DNA from: Phycomyces blakesleeanus NRRL 1555(-)
Lineage: Eukaryota > Mucoromycota > Mucoromycetes > Mucorales > Phycomycetaceae
Direction: 5' to 3'
Assembly (NCBI RefSeq): GCF_001638985.1
Contig: NW_017265134.1
Coordinates: forward strand, 186,001 to 250,000
Length of the DNA stretch: 64,000 nucleotides
Made by a program: the position numbers and the translations under genes. Within the stretch, counting starts at the first letter, position 1. Every line of letters begins with the position of its first letter. A model generated the notes under the pieces. That model saw nothing but the letters and a program-made list of their open reading frames with translations. It did not search any database and was not told where the DNA came from. Positions 1 through 11,626 of the stretch are shown one piece after another.

Positions 1-122
1 CGCCCTCCTGGGCAAGTTTCTCTGCCATTACCTACCACCCGACATTGCCAAGTGGATCCACGTCTCCGGTTGCCATAACAACTGGGAGGAGCTCCAAGAC
101 CTGCTAATCAGCACGTACGGTC

Positions 123-1070
123 TTGATCTGGACATTGAGAAGACTCAATGACGTTGGGCACTCCAGGCCACTACCCATCCAGCTGTTTCGAGTCAAATTT
201 GCTACCTTGGCGAATGACATGCCGGATTCTGGTCACCTATCTGACCGCACCGTCCTGAACATCTTCCTCGAAAACATCAAGCCATGCCTTTGTCAATTGA
301 TCGAACCCACACTGAACAGCCTGGATGACTGGGAAACCGTCTATGAGAAGGCCGTAATGCACGAGGACTGCATTGGTGACTTGGCACCCCCACGCGCTCG
401 CAACTTCCATCACCAATTTGAGCCCATGGATTGTTCCGCCGCAATCGCCTCTCCTCAACGGTCCAAGCAACATGGCCCTAACGATGGAGTCCCATGTCTA
501 TGGGGACCAGACGGGAGACCCATCTGTGGTTACTGCAAAGGGGCCCACCAGAACAAGGACTGCCCTGGGGTTTCTCACTCTGCTGCCATCAGCTATCAAC
601 CTGCCATAGTCGAAGAAGAGCCCCCTCTGGCTGCCGCCATCATGCCTGCTCGGTTGGCCACTACTGGCTCCTCTCAGCCCACAACGTCAGCAGGGCCTTC
701 AGTACCATGTGTCATACAGAACAAGGCTCTGTCTGCGCTCATAGACATAGGATCTGCCATCACCGCAATCTGTGCCTCTGCGTTGGAAGGCATAGTCACC
801 AAGGTCAATCGTGATCAGTCCATTGTATTCAACACTGCTGCTGGAGCTATGGCACGCTCTCACGGAACCGTCTCCCTTCCAGTCACTCTCCTTGGGCGCC
901 CTCTGGAACTTACCTTCCAAGTGGTGGACCGACTGGCTCACGATATCATCTTGGGATACTCCAACTTGAAGCGTCTGTCAGCAGTGATTGATACCTCTGC
1001 AGACAGTATCAAGTTCAACACATGTAATACCATTACCTGGCCTACCACACAAGCCGCATCAGCCATATGA
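123..1070 (+). pseudogene. Gag C-terminal part plus aspartic protease of gypsy element
   Basis: The first half resembles a retrotransposon Gag. Around residues 134-147 it has a zinc-knuckle-like CGYCKGAHQNKDC motif (C-x2-C-x3-H-x4-C, one residue shorter than the usual CCHC spacing). Around residues 205-290 it has a retropepsin-like stretch, ALIDIGSAIT followed by HDIILGYSNLK. The active-site triad reads D-I-G where D-T/S-G is expected, so the protease may be impaired. The start at 123 is only the first start-like codon after a frameshift, because upstream Gag sequence continues in another frame from position 2. The ORF ends in a TGA at 1068-1070, with the same frame open again from 1071. Confidence 0.75.
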
Positions 1071-1088
1071 GCAACTGGACACGTCTGC

Positions 1089-2936
1089 TTGCCAGCCATG
1101 TCCCACTGCTATCACATGGTCCAAGGCCCCATCAACAAGTTGGTGTACGTAGAAACCAGCCCCAAGCTGTTCTCGTCCCGTCTCTGCTCTATTGCTGCTG
1201 GACTAGTCCAATTCGATTCACAAGACATGGTCACAGTTAAGGTTGCCAACCTGGGTACTTCAGAGGTCCAAGTCCAATCCGGTTGCCAGTTATGCACTTC
1301 AGAGGATATGGAAAGTATTAATTCAACCTCTACTATAAAGGACAGTTTTAACACTTCTTCTCTGCCCGCTCTTAGCCCTGTTCCGTTTACCATTACCAAT
1401 CTTCCTATGGATGAGACCCTGCCTGAGGACCAGAAGACTGACATCGTGAACTTGCTCAACAAGTTCCGCACCATGTTTGTGGTGAAGGCTCACACTGTTA
1501 CTACCCAAGTGCGACACCATATTGACACAGGCCATCACCCACCGATCTCGGGGCCCCCACACAGGGCATCAGCGGCTGAGAACAACAAGATTGGAGCACT
1601 GATCAACAAGATGTTGCGCGATGGCATTGTAGCCCCTTCACACTCGCCTTGGAGTTCCCCTGTTGTCATCGTCATGAAGAAGGACGGATCACCCCGGTTC
1701 TGCGTGAACTACAGGCGCCTCAACGGCATTACTACGCGAGATGTGTACCCCCTACCTAGGATCGATGACACTCTACACTCCTTGGGGAACTCGGCAATAT
1801 TCTCCACCTTAGACCTCACGGCCTTGTACTGGCAGATCGAACTCAACAAGGAGTCACAGCCACGATCAGCTTTTGTCTGCTGCAAGGGACTGTTCGAGTT
1901 CATCCGCATGCCATTTGGGCTCTCCAATGCTCCGGCGACCATGCAACGCCTGATGGATGCCATCCTTGCGGGCCTGAAGTGGCAGCTGTGTCTCGTGTAC
2001 TTGGACGATATCATTGTCTTCTCCCCAACCTTCACCCAGCACCTGCAAGACTTGGACGCCGTGTTCACCAGATTGCAGAAGGCTTTGCTAACTGTCAACC
2101 TGCGCAAGTGTCGTTTTGTGTGCACCGAGGTCAAGTACCTGAGATATCTGATTACACCGTCTGGCCTGAAAACCAACCCTGATAAAATCAAAGCAGTTGC
2201 GTCCTTCCCAGTCCCTAGCAACATCAATTCGTTGCGCTCCTTCCTTGGCCTCAGTGGGTACTATCAGTGTTTCATACCCCAGTTCTCTCAACTCACTGCA
2301 CCCCTCAACGCCATGCTCGCCAAAGACGCCACCTGGGTTTGGTCCTCACATCATGCACAAGCTGTAGACCTGTTGCAGTCAGCCCTGCTCATGGCACCTG
2401 TCCTCCGATTTCTGGATTTCAGCCAACCCTTAGAGCTACATATGGATGGCGCATGTACAGCAGGGATCAGCGTCATACTTTCCCAACGTGAAGACCCATC
2501 CAAACGGCCCCATGCTATCTCATTTGCCTCTCGTTCTCTGAGCCCAGCTGAACGAAACTATGGCGTAACAGAGATAGAGGCCCTTGCCATTGTGTGGGGG
2601 ATCAAGAAGTTTGCACATTATCTGACAGGGACGCAGTTCACTGTAGTAATGGACCATCAAGCATTACAATTTCTGCTCAAAACCTCGGACCTGCATGGCC
2701 GGCTGGCTCGTTGGGCTCTCCTTTTGCAATCCCACTCATTCAACATCATATATCGACCAGGCAAGGACAACTCGGGACCAGATGCACTCTCCCAATACTG
2801 TTCCATCAACACTATCAGCCTTGATGAGTTGGTCGCGGCACAAGCCACCGACGTGGAATGTCAAGCTATACTCAGCGAACTGGTCTTAGCTGACACTTTC
2901 ACCGTCTCCCTTGGTCTGTTGCTTCATGGTTCGTGA
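1089..2936 (+). pseudogene. Reverse transcriptase and RNase H of gypsy element
   Basis: This 615-residue stretch is Ty3/gypsy Pol. It has the RT palm motifs LDLTALYWQIEL, MPFGLSNAPATMQRLMD and the catalytic YLDDIIVF box, followed by an RNase H domain with LELHMDGACTAGISVILSQ and a C-terminal ALQFLLKTSD-type tether region. The first RNase H motif reads HMDGA where many elements have TDAS. RT copies the element RNA into cDNA and RNase H removes the template strand. The frame is shared with the upstream protease and the downstream integrase. The terminal TGA sits where an arginine is common in relatives (GLLLHGS-stop-PVLPQSL), so a CGA to TGA change is plausible but inferred. Confidence 0.9.
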
Positions 2937-2942
2937 CCTGTA

Positions 2943-4061
2943 TTGCCCCAGTCTCTCCATGAGGACATCTTCACCCTTCTGCACTGGATACCCACGGCTG
3001 GACACCTGAGCCTTTCAAAAACTTTACAAAGGTTCCAACGTCTATTCTGGTTTCCAGACCTTTGCAGCTGTGTCACACAGAAGGTATTGACCTGTGGCGT
3101 TTGTCAAGAGACCAAGTCACCTCGCCATACATTGGGTTACACTCAGTTGGTGGCCACTGCGCCCACACAGGCCCCTTTTGATGACATCACAATAGATGCG
3201 TTTGGTCCACTACCACTCAGTATTCAAGAGCACCAATATATTCTGGTAGTTCAATGCCTCTTTTCGCAATACATGGTCATGGCTCCCATTACAAACCTCC
3301 ACGAGTCCACCGTAGTAGCCATTCTAGCCTCAAGAGTCTTCTCAGAGCATGGAGTCCCCAGAGTCATACAGTCTGACAATGGTCAACTGTTCTCCTCAGG
3401 GCTCCTCAAGACACTAGCTGCACAGTTGGATATCCAACAGAGGTTTGCACCAGCATACCATCCACAATCCAATGGACTAGTTGAAAGGTTCATGTCAACT
3501 CTCCGCAACATGATCGTAGCCTTCCTGGACCAGGCGTCTACCCATGCCACTTGGGACCACCACCTGGGACTCTTCCAGCTTGCGTACAATTCCTCTGTAC
3601 ACTCAGCCAAGGGCTACACTCCATTCTCCCTGGTCCATGGGTGGGAACCTCGAACTCCAGTGTCTCCCAATAATGAGCCCCTAGGCCAGACAACGAACAG
3701 TTATGCCACAACCATGCAAGCAACCTTGGTCACAGCCATTGAGATTGTCCACTTTCAAAACATTCAGACACATGCGGCCAATGCCATACAGTTCAATAAG
3801 CTCTGTAAGGCCCCAGACTTCCATGTTGGACAAGAAGTCCTGGTGTTCACCCGACAGCTCTCTCGACCTGGCCGGTCCAGAAAACTCTCTCGGGCATGGA
3901 AGGGTCCTTATGAAATCGAAGCCATCAGTCATGACCAATACTCTCTAAGACCCTCCCCTACAAGCAATCATTGCGCACTCAATCAAGTCCATGCTCAAAG
4001 AATTAAGGCGTACCACAGACTGGAAGTCCCTGTCTTGGCCATCGGGGACATCAGCCTCTAA
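2943..4061 (+). pseudogene. Integrase of gypsy element
   Basis: The first 60 residues hold an HHCC zinc-binding region (HWIPTAGHLSL, then CGVCQ). The catalytic core follows with the DDE residues in ITIDAFGP, IQSDNGQLF and NGLVERF. The C-terminal part has the usual basic, GPYEIE-containing tail. Integrase inserts the cDNA into the host chromosome. The frame continues from the RT-RNase H stretch across one TGA codon, so the annotated start is only where the frame reopens. All three acidic catalytic residues are visible, so the domain itself looks intact even though the polyprotein is interrupted. Confidence 0.9.
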
Positions 4062-4071
4062 ACCCCCCAGA

Positions 4072-4303
4072 TGTCGTGACTGAGAGTCACAGATGCACTA
4101 CTTGCAGTAGTAAAGGACTACTTCAAGAAGGTACATACGAGTGCATAAAATACTCTCTCTCTTCATCATTCTGTCTGCATCAATATCTGTAGTCTTTTCA
4201 TATAAAATAGCTTCATATTCTCATCAATAAACATCATCTTTCACAAGCTCAACTCTTCTGCCTCTTACTTCTTCTACTCCGTTTTCTAAAATGGGTATTA
4301 TCA
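4072..4303 (+). repeat. 3' LTR of the gypsy element, with polypurine tract just upstream
   Basis: A polypurine-like AAACCCCCCAG run at about 4060-4070 directly precedes TGTCGTGACTGAG. The segment ends at TATTATCA, giving the expected TG...CA termini about 232 bp apart, 10 bp after the integrase stop. It contains an ATAAAATA run and pyrimidine-rich tracts that could serve transcription. The 5' partner is not in the window, so the boundaries are inferred from context. Confidence 0.65.
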
Positions 4304-4327
4304 CATCTTAAAGACCATTGTTCATTA

Positions 4328-4805
4328 CATAGTAGCTATCATCTTGTCAGTATAAAATATATATAAATGATTAAGTAATCAGCCCAATAATTATTACAGT
4401 TAGTACTGTAGATAATATCTTAAAGATTGTTAAGATAATTATATCATACTGCTGGGTAAACTGTGTCAGATCAATATGGAGCTAATTTAGTAGGAAGTCC
4501 TAAAGCTCTAGTATAAAAGAGAAAAGAATAGCTAAGAGCTAAAGAAGTATGATTTATGACTTGATGTCATAATTGTAACACTGACACTAGTTAAGCAGTA
4601 AATACACTCTAATAACCAAATATAGTAAAGGAAGAAAGCCTTAAGAAACTAAGACATAATGACAAGAGCAGATTGTGTTTTCTTATAAAAAGGGACACTT
4701 TTTATTTATGAATAAAGACAACTTATATACAGTCTCAAAGTATTTCTATATGTCTCTATTATCAAATATTTTATTTTTCTATTGTTTCGTACCTGAAATA
4801 CCACA
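4328..4805 (+). repeat. Truncated copy of LTR family B
   Basis: From CATAGTAGCTATC to the terminal ATACCACA this copy is nearly identical to the full-length LTRs at 28258-28800 and, inverted, 15974-16516. The first ~70 bp, including the TGTGGTGATCC end, are missing. It starts 24 bp after the gypsy 3' LTR. The small ORF at 4675-4860 is a chance frame inside this repeat. Confidence 0.85.
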
Positions 4806-5360
4806 ACACTTTCTGACTTCCCTAACAGTTTTTTTTCTTACTTTAAAAGCCCACAAGTAGTACTGAACTTAATTTTATCCTTTATTTGGATGAAAAAAAT
4901 TGAGTACAAAAACAAATTACAATATTTTGGCCTCTAAGCCAATCATATTGCTTAGGTGCCAATTTTCACCCAAAATGATAACAAAATCTCTGGTGGTGTA
5001 TGTAGAATGCTACTGGGAGCCATGATCTGTTTCGTGCATATAGCTGCCTTCAGGGTTACAAAGAATATCAAAATGCCAAAGTATAGATAGCAGGGCAGTC
5101 CAGTAGGAGGGTCGTAGTTCAGCAGAAGTAGGAAGGGCAGTGATAGCATTATCAATAATGTTGATTCCAGACAACAAGGGTACAGGCAGTTGGGCAAGAA
5201 AGTGTCAAGATATTTTAGTGCAAAACTGCAAATGGCGGTGAGAGATGTGATCTAGCCCACAAGCACAATCAGCAGGTGTACCAGGAAGCCAACCCATTCT
5301 CCAACAAATCAGACGGCTACAGTCCACTCTGGATGCTGGCAGATAGAGGATAGGATCGAC

Positions 5361-6449
5361 TTACAGAATGGGATGGCAAGCTTGCAATAGGATCTTGTTG
5401 TTATCCAAACGAAATGCATCATATTTCTCTTGTCTGAACTTGTCAAAGTACTTCTGGAGAGCTGTTGGCAATCTGGGATTAACCCTAGCTGTAATACTGA
5501 AATGCAGCTTGTTCTGGCAAAGTAAAGGCAAAGAAGAGAACTGAGGATGGTGCTGATGAATTAAGGAAAGTAGACAACCAGAGGGAAGAGAATTGGCTCT
5601 AATACAGAACTTGATAATCAGTGTGTCCCAACGGAATTGGATACTAGGAAGATTGCAAATATGCTTTAGGACAACAGTAGAAGAAGTTGCATGGCCACCC
5701 ACTATCATTCTGAGGAATTTGTTTTGAATTTTTTCTAGGTTGGCAATATCTTTGAGTAACATAGACGATATAGCTAGCCCATATTCAAACTTGGGGCACA
5801 CAAATGTTTTGTAAAGTCTGGAGCTAAGCAGGAGGGAGAATTCAGATCGACATGCACCAACTGAGTTAAGGGTTGCCATGGTTGCTATTGTTCCAGAACA
5901 CCTGTGTGTGACAATTGATGGTGCATAGATGCCTTTGTCTCTAAATGGCATGTCAAGATAGATAAATTCCTCTACTGCTGGGAGAAATTCACCATACAAT
6001 GTTAAAGCCGGTGGTTGTGGTGATCTTGTTTTTAGATATATAATTGCACACTTGGATGGACTCCACCTGTATCCCAAAGAAAATGAGTGTTGTACTACAA
6101 GGTCAAGCATGTCTTGAACATCTCTAGTTGAGCCAAAGATTGCAACATCATCTGCAAAGAGCAAAGAGTTGACAGATGTTGGAGTCATTATATGACCAAA
6201 GCCAGTTACACCAGAAGGAGAAAGCAATGTATTGTAGTCATCCAGAGAAGATGGTGATGGTGATGGTATATACAATGCAGAAGATGATGTGGTAACTGTG
6301 CGTAGTAAAGGTGGCAGGGAGTTAATATATATAGAATATGAATGTGGACTGAGGACTGATCCTTGAAGAACGTCTGTGGTTGGTGTAAATGATTGTGAAG
6401 ACAGGTTGACAAAAAGAACTGATATTGATACATGATCAAACATATGCAT
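5361..6449 (-). pseudogene. LINE reverse transcriptase, C-terminal half and thumb
   Basis: This continues the frame of the upstream half after one TGA. It has VLQGSVLSPHSYSIYIN and the catalytic LLFADDVAIFG box, then GYRWSPSKCAII and a thumb region with YKTFVCPKFEYGLAI. These are standard LINE RT motifs in the expected order. The stretch DDYNTLLSPSGVTGFGHIM sits between the VLQGS and FADD motifs and looks like a family-specific insertion. The frame stops at a TAA (5361-5363) but coding-like sequence continues to about 5200. Confidence 0.85.
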
Positions 6450-6476
6450 AAGTAGATGGAGTGCAGGTGGGGTTGA

Positions 6477-7193
6477 TCATTTTGCTAAAGCATTCCAGAT
6501 GACTAGTCTATCTACTGTATCATATGCGGCTTTTATATCCAAAAATGCAACAACTGGATAGTGGTGATGACGTTGATAATAGGCTTTCATAAGATCATGA
6601 AGGCATAATGCTTGGTCTAGTGCACCACGCCGTGGTCTGAACCCACCCTGAGCAACATCCAATGGTGGTGAAAACTGGCGCAACATGGGTGTCAGACACA
6701 TTTCCATAAGTTTTTGAAGCACTGAAGTCAAAGAGATTGGTCTATAATTGGCGGCACTATTTGGGTCACCCTTTTTAAATATTGGAAAAACCTGTGCTTG
6801 CCACCAGAGAGAAGGAACATAAGACCATTGCCAACAGAGAGTGAACAAAAGAGCAAGAATGGGTGCAATGTGTTGACTTATTGGCTTAATTATTTCAGCT
6901 CTGATGTGGTCAGACCCTGGTGCATTGCGATTTGGTATGAATTTCATGTATTTCTCAACTACAGAAGCATGAAATGGAGTATCATCATGGGGAAAAAGAA
7001 GATTGTGAGCTAAAATAGGTGCAGGTGGTTGAGCTGTTGGTAGAATATATCCACTATAATTGGATGCCAAATAGTTGCACATAGTTGTAGCTGCTACTGC
7101 TGGCCCATCATTATGTTGAAATACATGTTGTGGTTGACGTCTACGTTTAAGTTGTTTCATTTTTGCAGTTGCCTTGTTAAAATCACGTTCCAT
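6477..7193 (-). pseudogene. LINE reverse transcriptase, N-terminal half
   Basis: This part carries the early RT motifs of a non-LTR element: NRNAPGSDHIRAEIIKP, FPIFKKGDPNSAANYRPISL, GGFRPRRGALDQ and the first catalytic aspartate in VAFLDIKAAYDTVDR. The open frame extends upstream of the first Met (7193) to about 7262 with coding-like sequence (RQSWHAFCRDMERDF), so the Met is not a real start. The final TGA is followed in frame by the second half of the RT domain. In relatives this position, just after the YDTVDR helix, often carries basic residues. Confidence 0.85.
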
Positions 7194-7271
7194 ATCTCTG
7201 CAAAAAGCATGCCATGACTGGCGTTTTGCAATTTGTACTTGGTGACGAAATTCTGCTTATGACTTGATGTG

Positions 7272-7902
7272 TGTTGTGAATGAGTATTGATTATTGCTGA
7301 ATCTGAGAGTAAGACTGAAGGATAAAATAATATCCTCAGCTATTCCAGTTAAACGGATCTGCCTTTATGATATTATCTAATACACAGATCATCATACACA
7401 TAATTGATTATTTATTATTATCACCATGACATGGGATATACAAATACATATACATTATATATATGGCATCATTATATTTCATCTACATATTTCTTTTATT
7501 AGACAAATACTTAATTGAGAGACTATAACTACAACTATTTAATATTATGAAACATTACCCAAGTGTCTGGGTCGGAATAGTAAAATATTACCAATAGCAT
7601 AAATGCTCTTCTTTACCAAAACTCTCGGACTGATCTGACTGGAGAAGTATTATATCAATTGGTCTTTCCGGATCTTTCCAGAAGAACAATACTCCTGGAA
7701 GATGACTCATCGTGATAAAGATTACTTAAGCACACACTGAATTACAAATTAGAAAAACATATAAATATCAGTAGATAGTTCTGTGTAGAAAAACAATCAA
7801 ATTTTATTATTCTTTACTTTTCTTTTGAAATAAACAACCTACACAAGTTCTCACGAATTCTTTCATCTATATTATATTTTGCTTTATTTTCTCCCCACAA
7901 CA
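7272..7902 (+). repeat. 5' LTR of gypsy-A element (diverged subfamily)
   Basis: It begins TGTTGTGAATGAGTATTG and ends CCCCACAACA, and it shares the start, several internal blocks and the tail with the 532-bp LTR at 27494-28025, but at clearly lower identity and greater length (about 631 bp). It immediately precedes a Gag-like ORF, so it acts as the 5' LTR here. It abuts the open LINE frame, so the element may have inserted into the LINE. No matching target duplication was found on the other side. Confidence 0.7.
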
Positions 7903-7920
7903 TTTTTTTTGTGAACTACA

Positions 7921-9472
7921 ATGAACTCTCCTGCTGACTTGTTTCCCGCTGGTTTGACCCCTGTTCCTGAGGAGGCTACCTTGTCCCCCATGTCTGCAGA
8001 TGAACTATTCTCTGACTTGAGTGAGCTCATCCTCTTTCTGGATGCTGCCCCTGGTTCTGGTTCTCCTCCCATTGGTAGAGAAGTAGCAACTGCTTCCTCC
8101 TGTGTGGCCGTTCTCAAGGCTGAATTGGGCAACCACACTGAGGCCTTCAGTGCTGCTCATGTAGCAAACAATGAGCAAGCAGCTGATGATGCACTCTGCA
8201 GGATCGAGTGCACAAGATTGGCAATTACTAGCCTTGAAAAGTGCAGCAAGATGCTTGCCTCTCCTGGTACAAACACAGAGAGAGCTGGCCGTGAAGGAGG
8301 GTTGACTCTCAACAGAAGAGATCTTCCCAAATGAAGAGGTTTTTGAATCAGTTGGACATTTCCTATGTACCTTCAAGAATGTGATTAAGTCTTCTTCCTT
8401 GGACATCAAGAGAGTTTGGAAGAAACTCCTCCCACTTTGCCTGCCTCACACTGATGACGGATAGGTAGAGATGGATCTTAAGAAGTGTATTGATTGGAAG
8501 GTGGCGAAATCATGCTTCAACAAAAGACATGGTTCCAGCTTGGTGTCTCGGCAATTCACAGACCAGGTCTTTACAATGATGATGAAGAACACTGAGTCCA
8601 TCGGTGATTACTCAAATAAGTTTCTCCATGCGGTTTACAATGCTGGTTTATTCAAAGACTCTGCTTGCATCACTAATCACCTCCTTGCCTTGCTGACCTT
8701 ATCAGTGCAAACACTGGTAAGAGTTACCACGGCCTGCTCTGGTCCCAATGGGGAGTCCAAGCGTGATTGGACTGTAGAGCAGATCACGCAGATTGGCAGA
8801 GACATTCTTGGGGATGACAACAGGCTCTATGCTGAGGCGACCCAATTGATTCCTGGTTCCCATGGGCAACCTGAAAAGAATAACAAGGAACATCCCAGAA
8901 AGAAGCTTCACCACTCCAACAAGATAACCAAGCATGAGAAGACATTTTTCTGCTCACACCATGGAAAGAACCTGACCCATGAGTCCAGCAAGTGTTTTAC
9001 CTTGATCAACCGCAAGAACAAAGCCAGTAGTTCTAACAGTCGCAATCCTTGCAGAAGTTGTGGTGAAAATTACTACCATGGTCATGTCTGCAAAAGCAAG
9101 AACAATGAGCCAATTCTCATGGTATTCCAGTCTCCCACAAAGGATAAGTCTGAGCAGATGCTCAAGACGATCCAGGACAGGATAGATGAAGACATGAAGG
9201 AAATATCATTTGAATGTAAGTGCCTACTTGACAGAATTGAGAGAAGAATTAAAGCTAATGATGCGTTTAATCTTATAACTCCAATCATAATAGAGAACCA
9301 GAAGTTAATAGGGATGATCAATACAGACAGTTCCCGCACGTTTATAAATTTGAAATGTTTAAATAACAATTTACAAATAACAAAAATAAATTCTTCAATT
9401 GGTTCCTTTAATTTTCTGTCTAAGAATAGTAGTACAAAGAGATTAGAAAAAACTGATCCTTTTAAAATTTAA
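7921..9472 (+). pseudogene. Gag of gypsy-A, frameshifted
   Basis: The region starts with an ATG 18 bp after the LTR (MNSPADLFPAGLTPVPEE). The first frame runs to 8334, then coding-like sequence continues in the next frame from about 8290 and through a TAG near 8462 into the 333-residue stretch 8471-9472. The second part looks like Gag: a helical capsid-like region (SRQFTDQVFTMMMKN, GDYSNKFLHAVYNAG) and a cysteine/histidine motif, FFCSHHGKNLTHESSKCF, then a second cluster CRSCGENYYHGHVC that could be a further zinc knuckle. It packages element RNA. One frameshift and one stop make it non-functional as it stands. Confidence 0.7.
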
Positions 9473-9509
9473 ATATATAAATGGCATTACCTTTAAGCAT
9501 GCACCAGAG

Positions 9510-10039
9510 GTGTTAGAGTTTAATATGGATTTTAATTTTGATATCCTCCTTGGAAGAGATATTTTGGCAAAGATGAATATTGAATTAATTAATGTTGCAT
9601 ATGATATCAAAGGAGAATATGTCCATTCAGATAATGTGAAAGACTATGCCGCCATTTATGAAAATCTAAATATTGATAAAGAGAAAAAGTTCGAACCTAA
9701 TAATTCACCAGCTGGTACAGCACAGCAATGAGCAGAATTTATGAGCTGTATTAAAGCATCACTGGAGGAAAATAAGAATAATTCCGTTGAGCCATATTGT
9801 CTTTTATCAGAATCTATTATTCGTTTACCTACTAAGGAAGGTGTGACGGCTTACAGATGGCAGTATTCTATACCGCACACTCTAAGATCAACACTTGACA
9901 AGCAAGTAAAAGAATGGCTTGAGACAGGAACTATTGTCAAGTCCAAGACCAACACTTTCTTCAACAGTCCAATGTTGCTTGTTCCAAAGAGAAACAAAGC
10001 TGGTGAGATTGTCAGTCATAGAGTGTGTTTAGATGTGTG
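9510..10039 (+). pseudogene. Protease end and first part of reverse transcriptase of gypsy-A
   Basis: Two ORFs in one frame (9510-9731 and 9741-10040) are separated by a TGA at 9729-9731. The first carries the flap-side retropepsin signature FDILLGRDILAKM. The second has the RT N-terminus: RLPTKEGVTAYRWQYSIP, KEWLETGTIVKSK, and SPMLLVPKRNKAGE...HRVCLDV. At CLDV the frame meets TGA exactly where gypsy RTs usually have CLDYR or CLDFR, so CGA to TGA is likely. The rest of the RT, RNase H and integrase are missing; a short RT-like remnant continues to about 10120. A frameshift in the A-rich run near 9460-9480 separates this from Gag. Confidence 0.75.
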
Positions 10040-10350
10040 ATTGTTAAATCAGATCCTACCTCCCACATCCAATTATCCAATTCTAAAAATTCAAATAATA
10101 GAGACGTTTGTGGACTCAGATTTGTAGAGTTGCACAGAATATTAGCTAAAAAAACGTTTTTTTTGAAACTCAAATTTTCAACTTGTATTGCCATATTTAG
10201 CTTATTTCTGTTACATAAAATTATAGGACATTCATTTTAACTAAATGTACAAGCTCTCATTATCTATTGTGACTTGATATTTAGTAACGAAAACATTACC
10301 GTTACTTGAAAGGGCAGCATCTTTCCCTTTTTCTTTAACAAAATCTTAAA
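10040..10350. other. Spacer with decayed RT remnant
   Basis: The first ~80 bp still translate into RT-like text (NQILPPTSNYPI) after the TGA. Beyond that the sequence is AT-rich and I see no gene. The junction between gypsy-A and the Harbinger element must lie here but could not be placed. Confidence 0.5.
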
Positions 10351-11626
10351 ATGTCTCGTTTTGATCCTATTATTGAACTAACAAATCGTTACATAAATCA
10401 CAGTTCTCGGTGTATTGCTGAAGAACAAGAGTGAAGATAGGTATCTGTTCCTGAACAGCAAGAGGAACATGCAGATGTTTACAAAGATCAAGAGCCCACC
10501 AATGAAGAAATTCAAGAAGCACTTGCTTAATATGCCCAAGACCATGAGCAGGAAGGGGAACGAATAGCTGTCTCCTTGCATTGTCAAGATTGCTTAGACC
10601 CAAGCACCTTGTCTGATGAAGATTCTAAACTTTTGTTTAGATTTATGCAGCCCGAGGTATAATTAAATCATTGCTTTCAAGAAAAAAAGTACTAATTTAA
10701 TATATTTATAAAATCAGATACACTCCTTGGCCACTCTTCTTGAAATAGAAGACATTGTCTACTTTTGAAAAGGCATTCCAAGTGAATTTTCTCTGCCAAT
10801 GACACTGGCTCTGATGATTGTGCTTTGCAGAATAGTTTTCCCTACTTGCTTAGTAGATTTATCTCTGCTCTTTGGAAAGGAAAAGTCTACTCTCAGTGTC
10901 ATCTTCAATGAAATGATAGAGAAGATTTATATTAAGTTTTATTCAGTCTTGAAGTTTGACTACTGTCAATTCCGGGAATCAAACCTGTTGCGCTTCAGCC
11001 AAGCCATTAGAGAAAGATGTAAATACACTTGCAAAATATAATATTAGTTTAATAGTACTTACATTTTATATATTATTTGGATAAAAGCACCGGCAATGCA
11101 CTGTGTTGGGTTTATTGATGGAACCTTCAACAAGATAGCAAGGCTCATTGTTGATCAAGAGGGGGCATACAATAGCCATTACGTGAGTGAAAGATTGGAT
11201 ATATAGATCTGACACGTGTCTTTACTCAATTTATATACTCTTTATAGCAAGGACATGGTTTGAAGTACCAAACAGTGGTAATACCTGATGGTATTACTTC
11301 GTCTATTATGAGGCTAGACAGTAGTAGAAATCATGACATGTGCATGTACTGCAAAAGTCAATTAGATGTCATGATGTGCATAGCATTTGACTTTACAAGC
11401 ATAAATGGTCCATGCTATTACTTGTATGGTGATCCAGCATATACCACGTCAGACCATATGATGATCCCTTTCAGAAGACGTAAGTATTGTACAGTTATCT
11501 ATCTTGACGGTAAAGTCTTATGGTTTGCATATTGTCTATTTTAGAAACGGCTGATGAGCAAGAACTTGCTATCAACAAAAGTATGTCTGCTGTGCAAATT
11601 TCTATAGAGCACAAGTTTGCTGAATA
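10351..11626 (+). pseudogene. PIF/Harbinger transposase, 5' part, interrupted by a MULE
   Basis: Exons can be followed on the plus strand: 10351 (MSRFDPIIELTNRYI) to a GTATAA donor at 10657, an exon from about 10719 with VDLSLLFGKEKSTLSVIFNEM, an exon near 11092-11205 with HCVGFIDGTFNKIAR (first catalytic D), and one from about 11249 with YQTVVIPDG, SRNHDMCMY and YYLYGDPAYTTS (second D). A last piece reads ISIEHKFAE (expected catalytic E) up to 11626, where the MULE begins. The transposase would cut and paste its own element. Stops TGA, TAG and TAA in the first exon show that it is decayed. The first intron is followed by another in-frame TGA at 10766-10768. Confidence 0.75.

Larger units (their letters stand above)
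1..4303 (+). mobile_element. Ty3/gypsy LTR retrotransposon, 5' end outside window, decayed
   Basis: This is one retrotransposon read left to right: Gag tail, aspartic protease, reverse transcriptase, RNase H, integrase, polypurine tract and 3' LTR. That domain order (integrase after RNase H) defines Ty3/gypsy. The three long ORFs at 123-1070, 1089-2936 and 2943-4061 are all in the same frame and are separated by TGA codons at 1068-1070 and 2934-2936, so the original was a single Gag-Pol-like frame. A Gag-like reading before position 145 is in a different frame, which points to a frameshift there. The 5' LTR lies outside the window, so age cannot be judged from LTR divergence. The in-frame stops make it a probable pseudo-element. 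Confidence 0.9.
4930..7262 (-). mobile_element. Non-LTR retrotransposon (LINE), 5'-truncated and decayed
   Basis: A minus-strand LINE. The ORF2-type frame runs from 7262 down through an RT domain and continues, after an in-frame TAA at 5361-5363, into a C-terminal segment with a knuckle-like CACGLDHISHRHLQFC. That kind of CCHC ending is typical of many LINEs. The two long ORFs are in one frame, separated only by a TGA at 6477-6479. No endonuclease domain is present in the window. The frame is open right up to the start of the gypsy-A LTR at 7272, so the 5' part was removed or displaced there. The 3' boundary is approximate. Confidence 0.8.

Noticed and set aside
4675..4860. 61-residue ORF
   Set aside because: Lies within the family-B LTR and recurs with it; no sign of translation.
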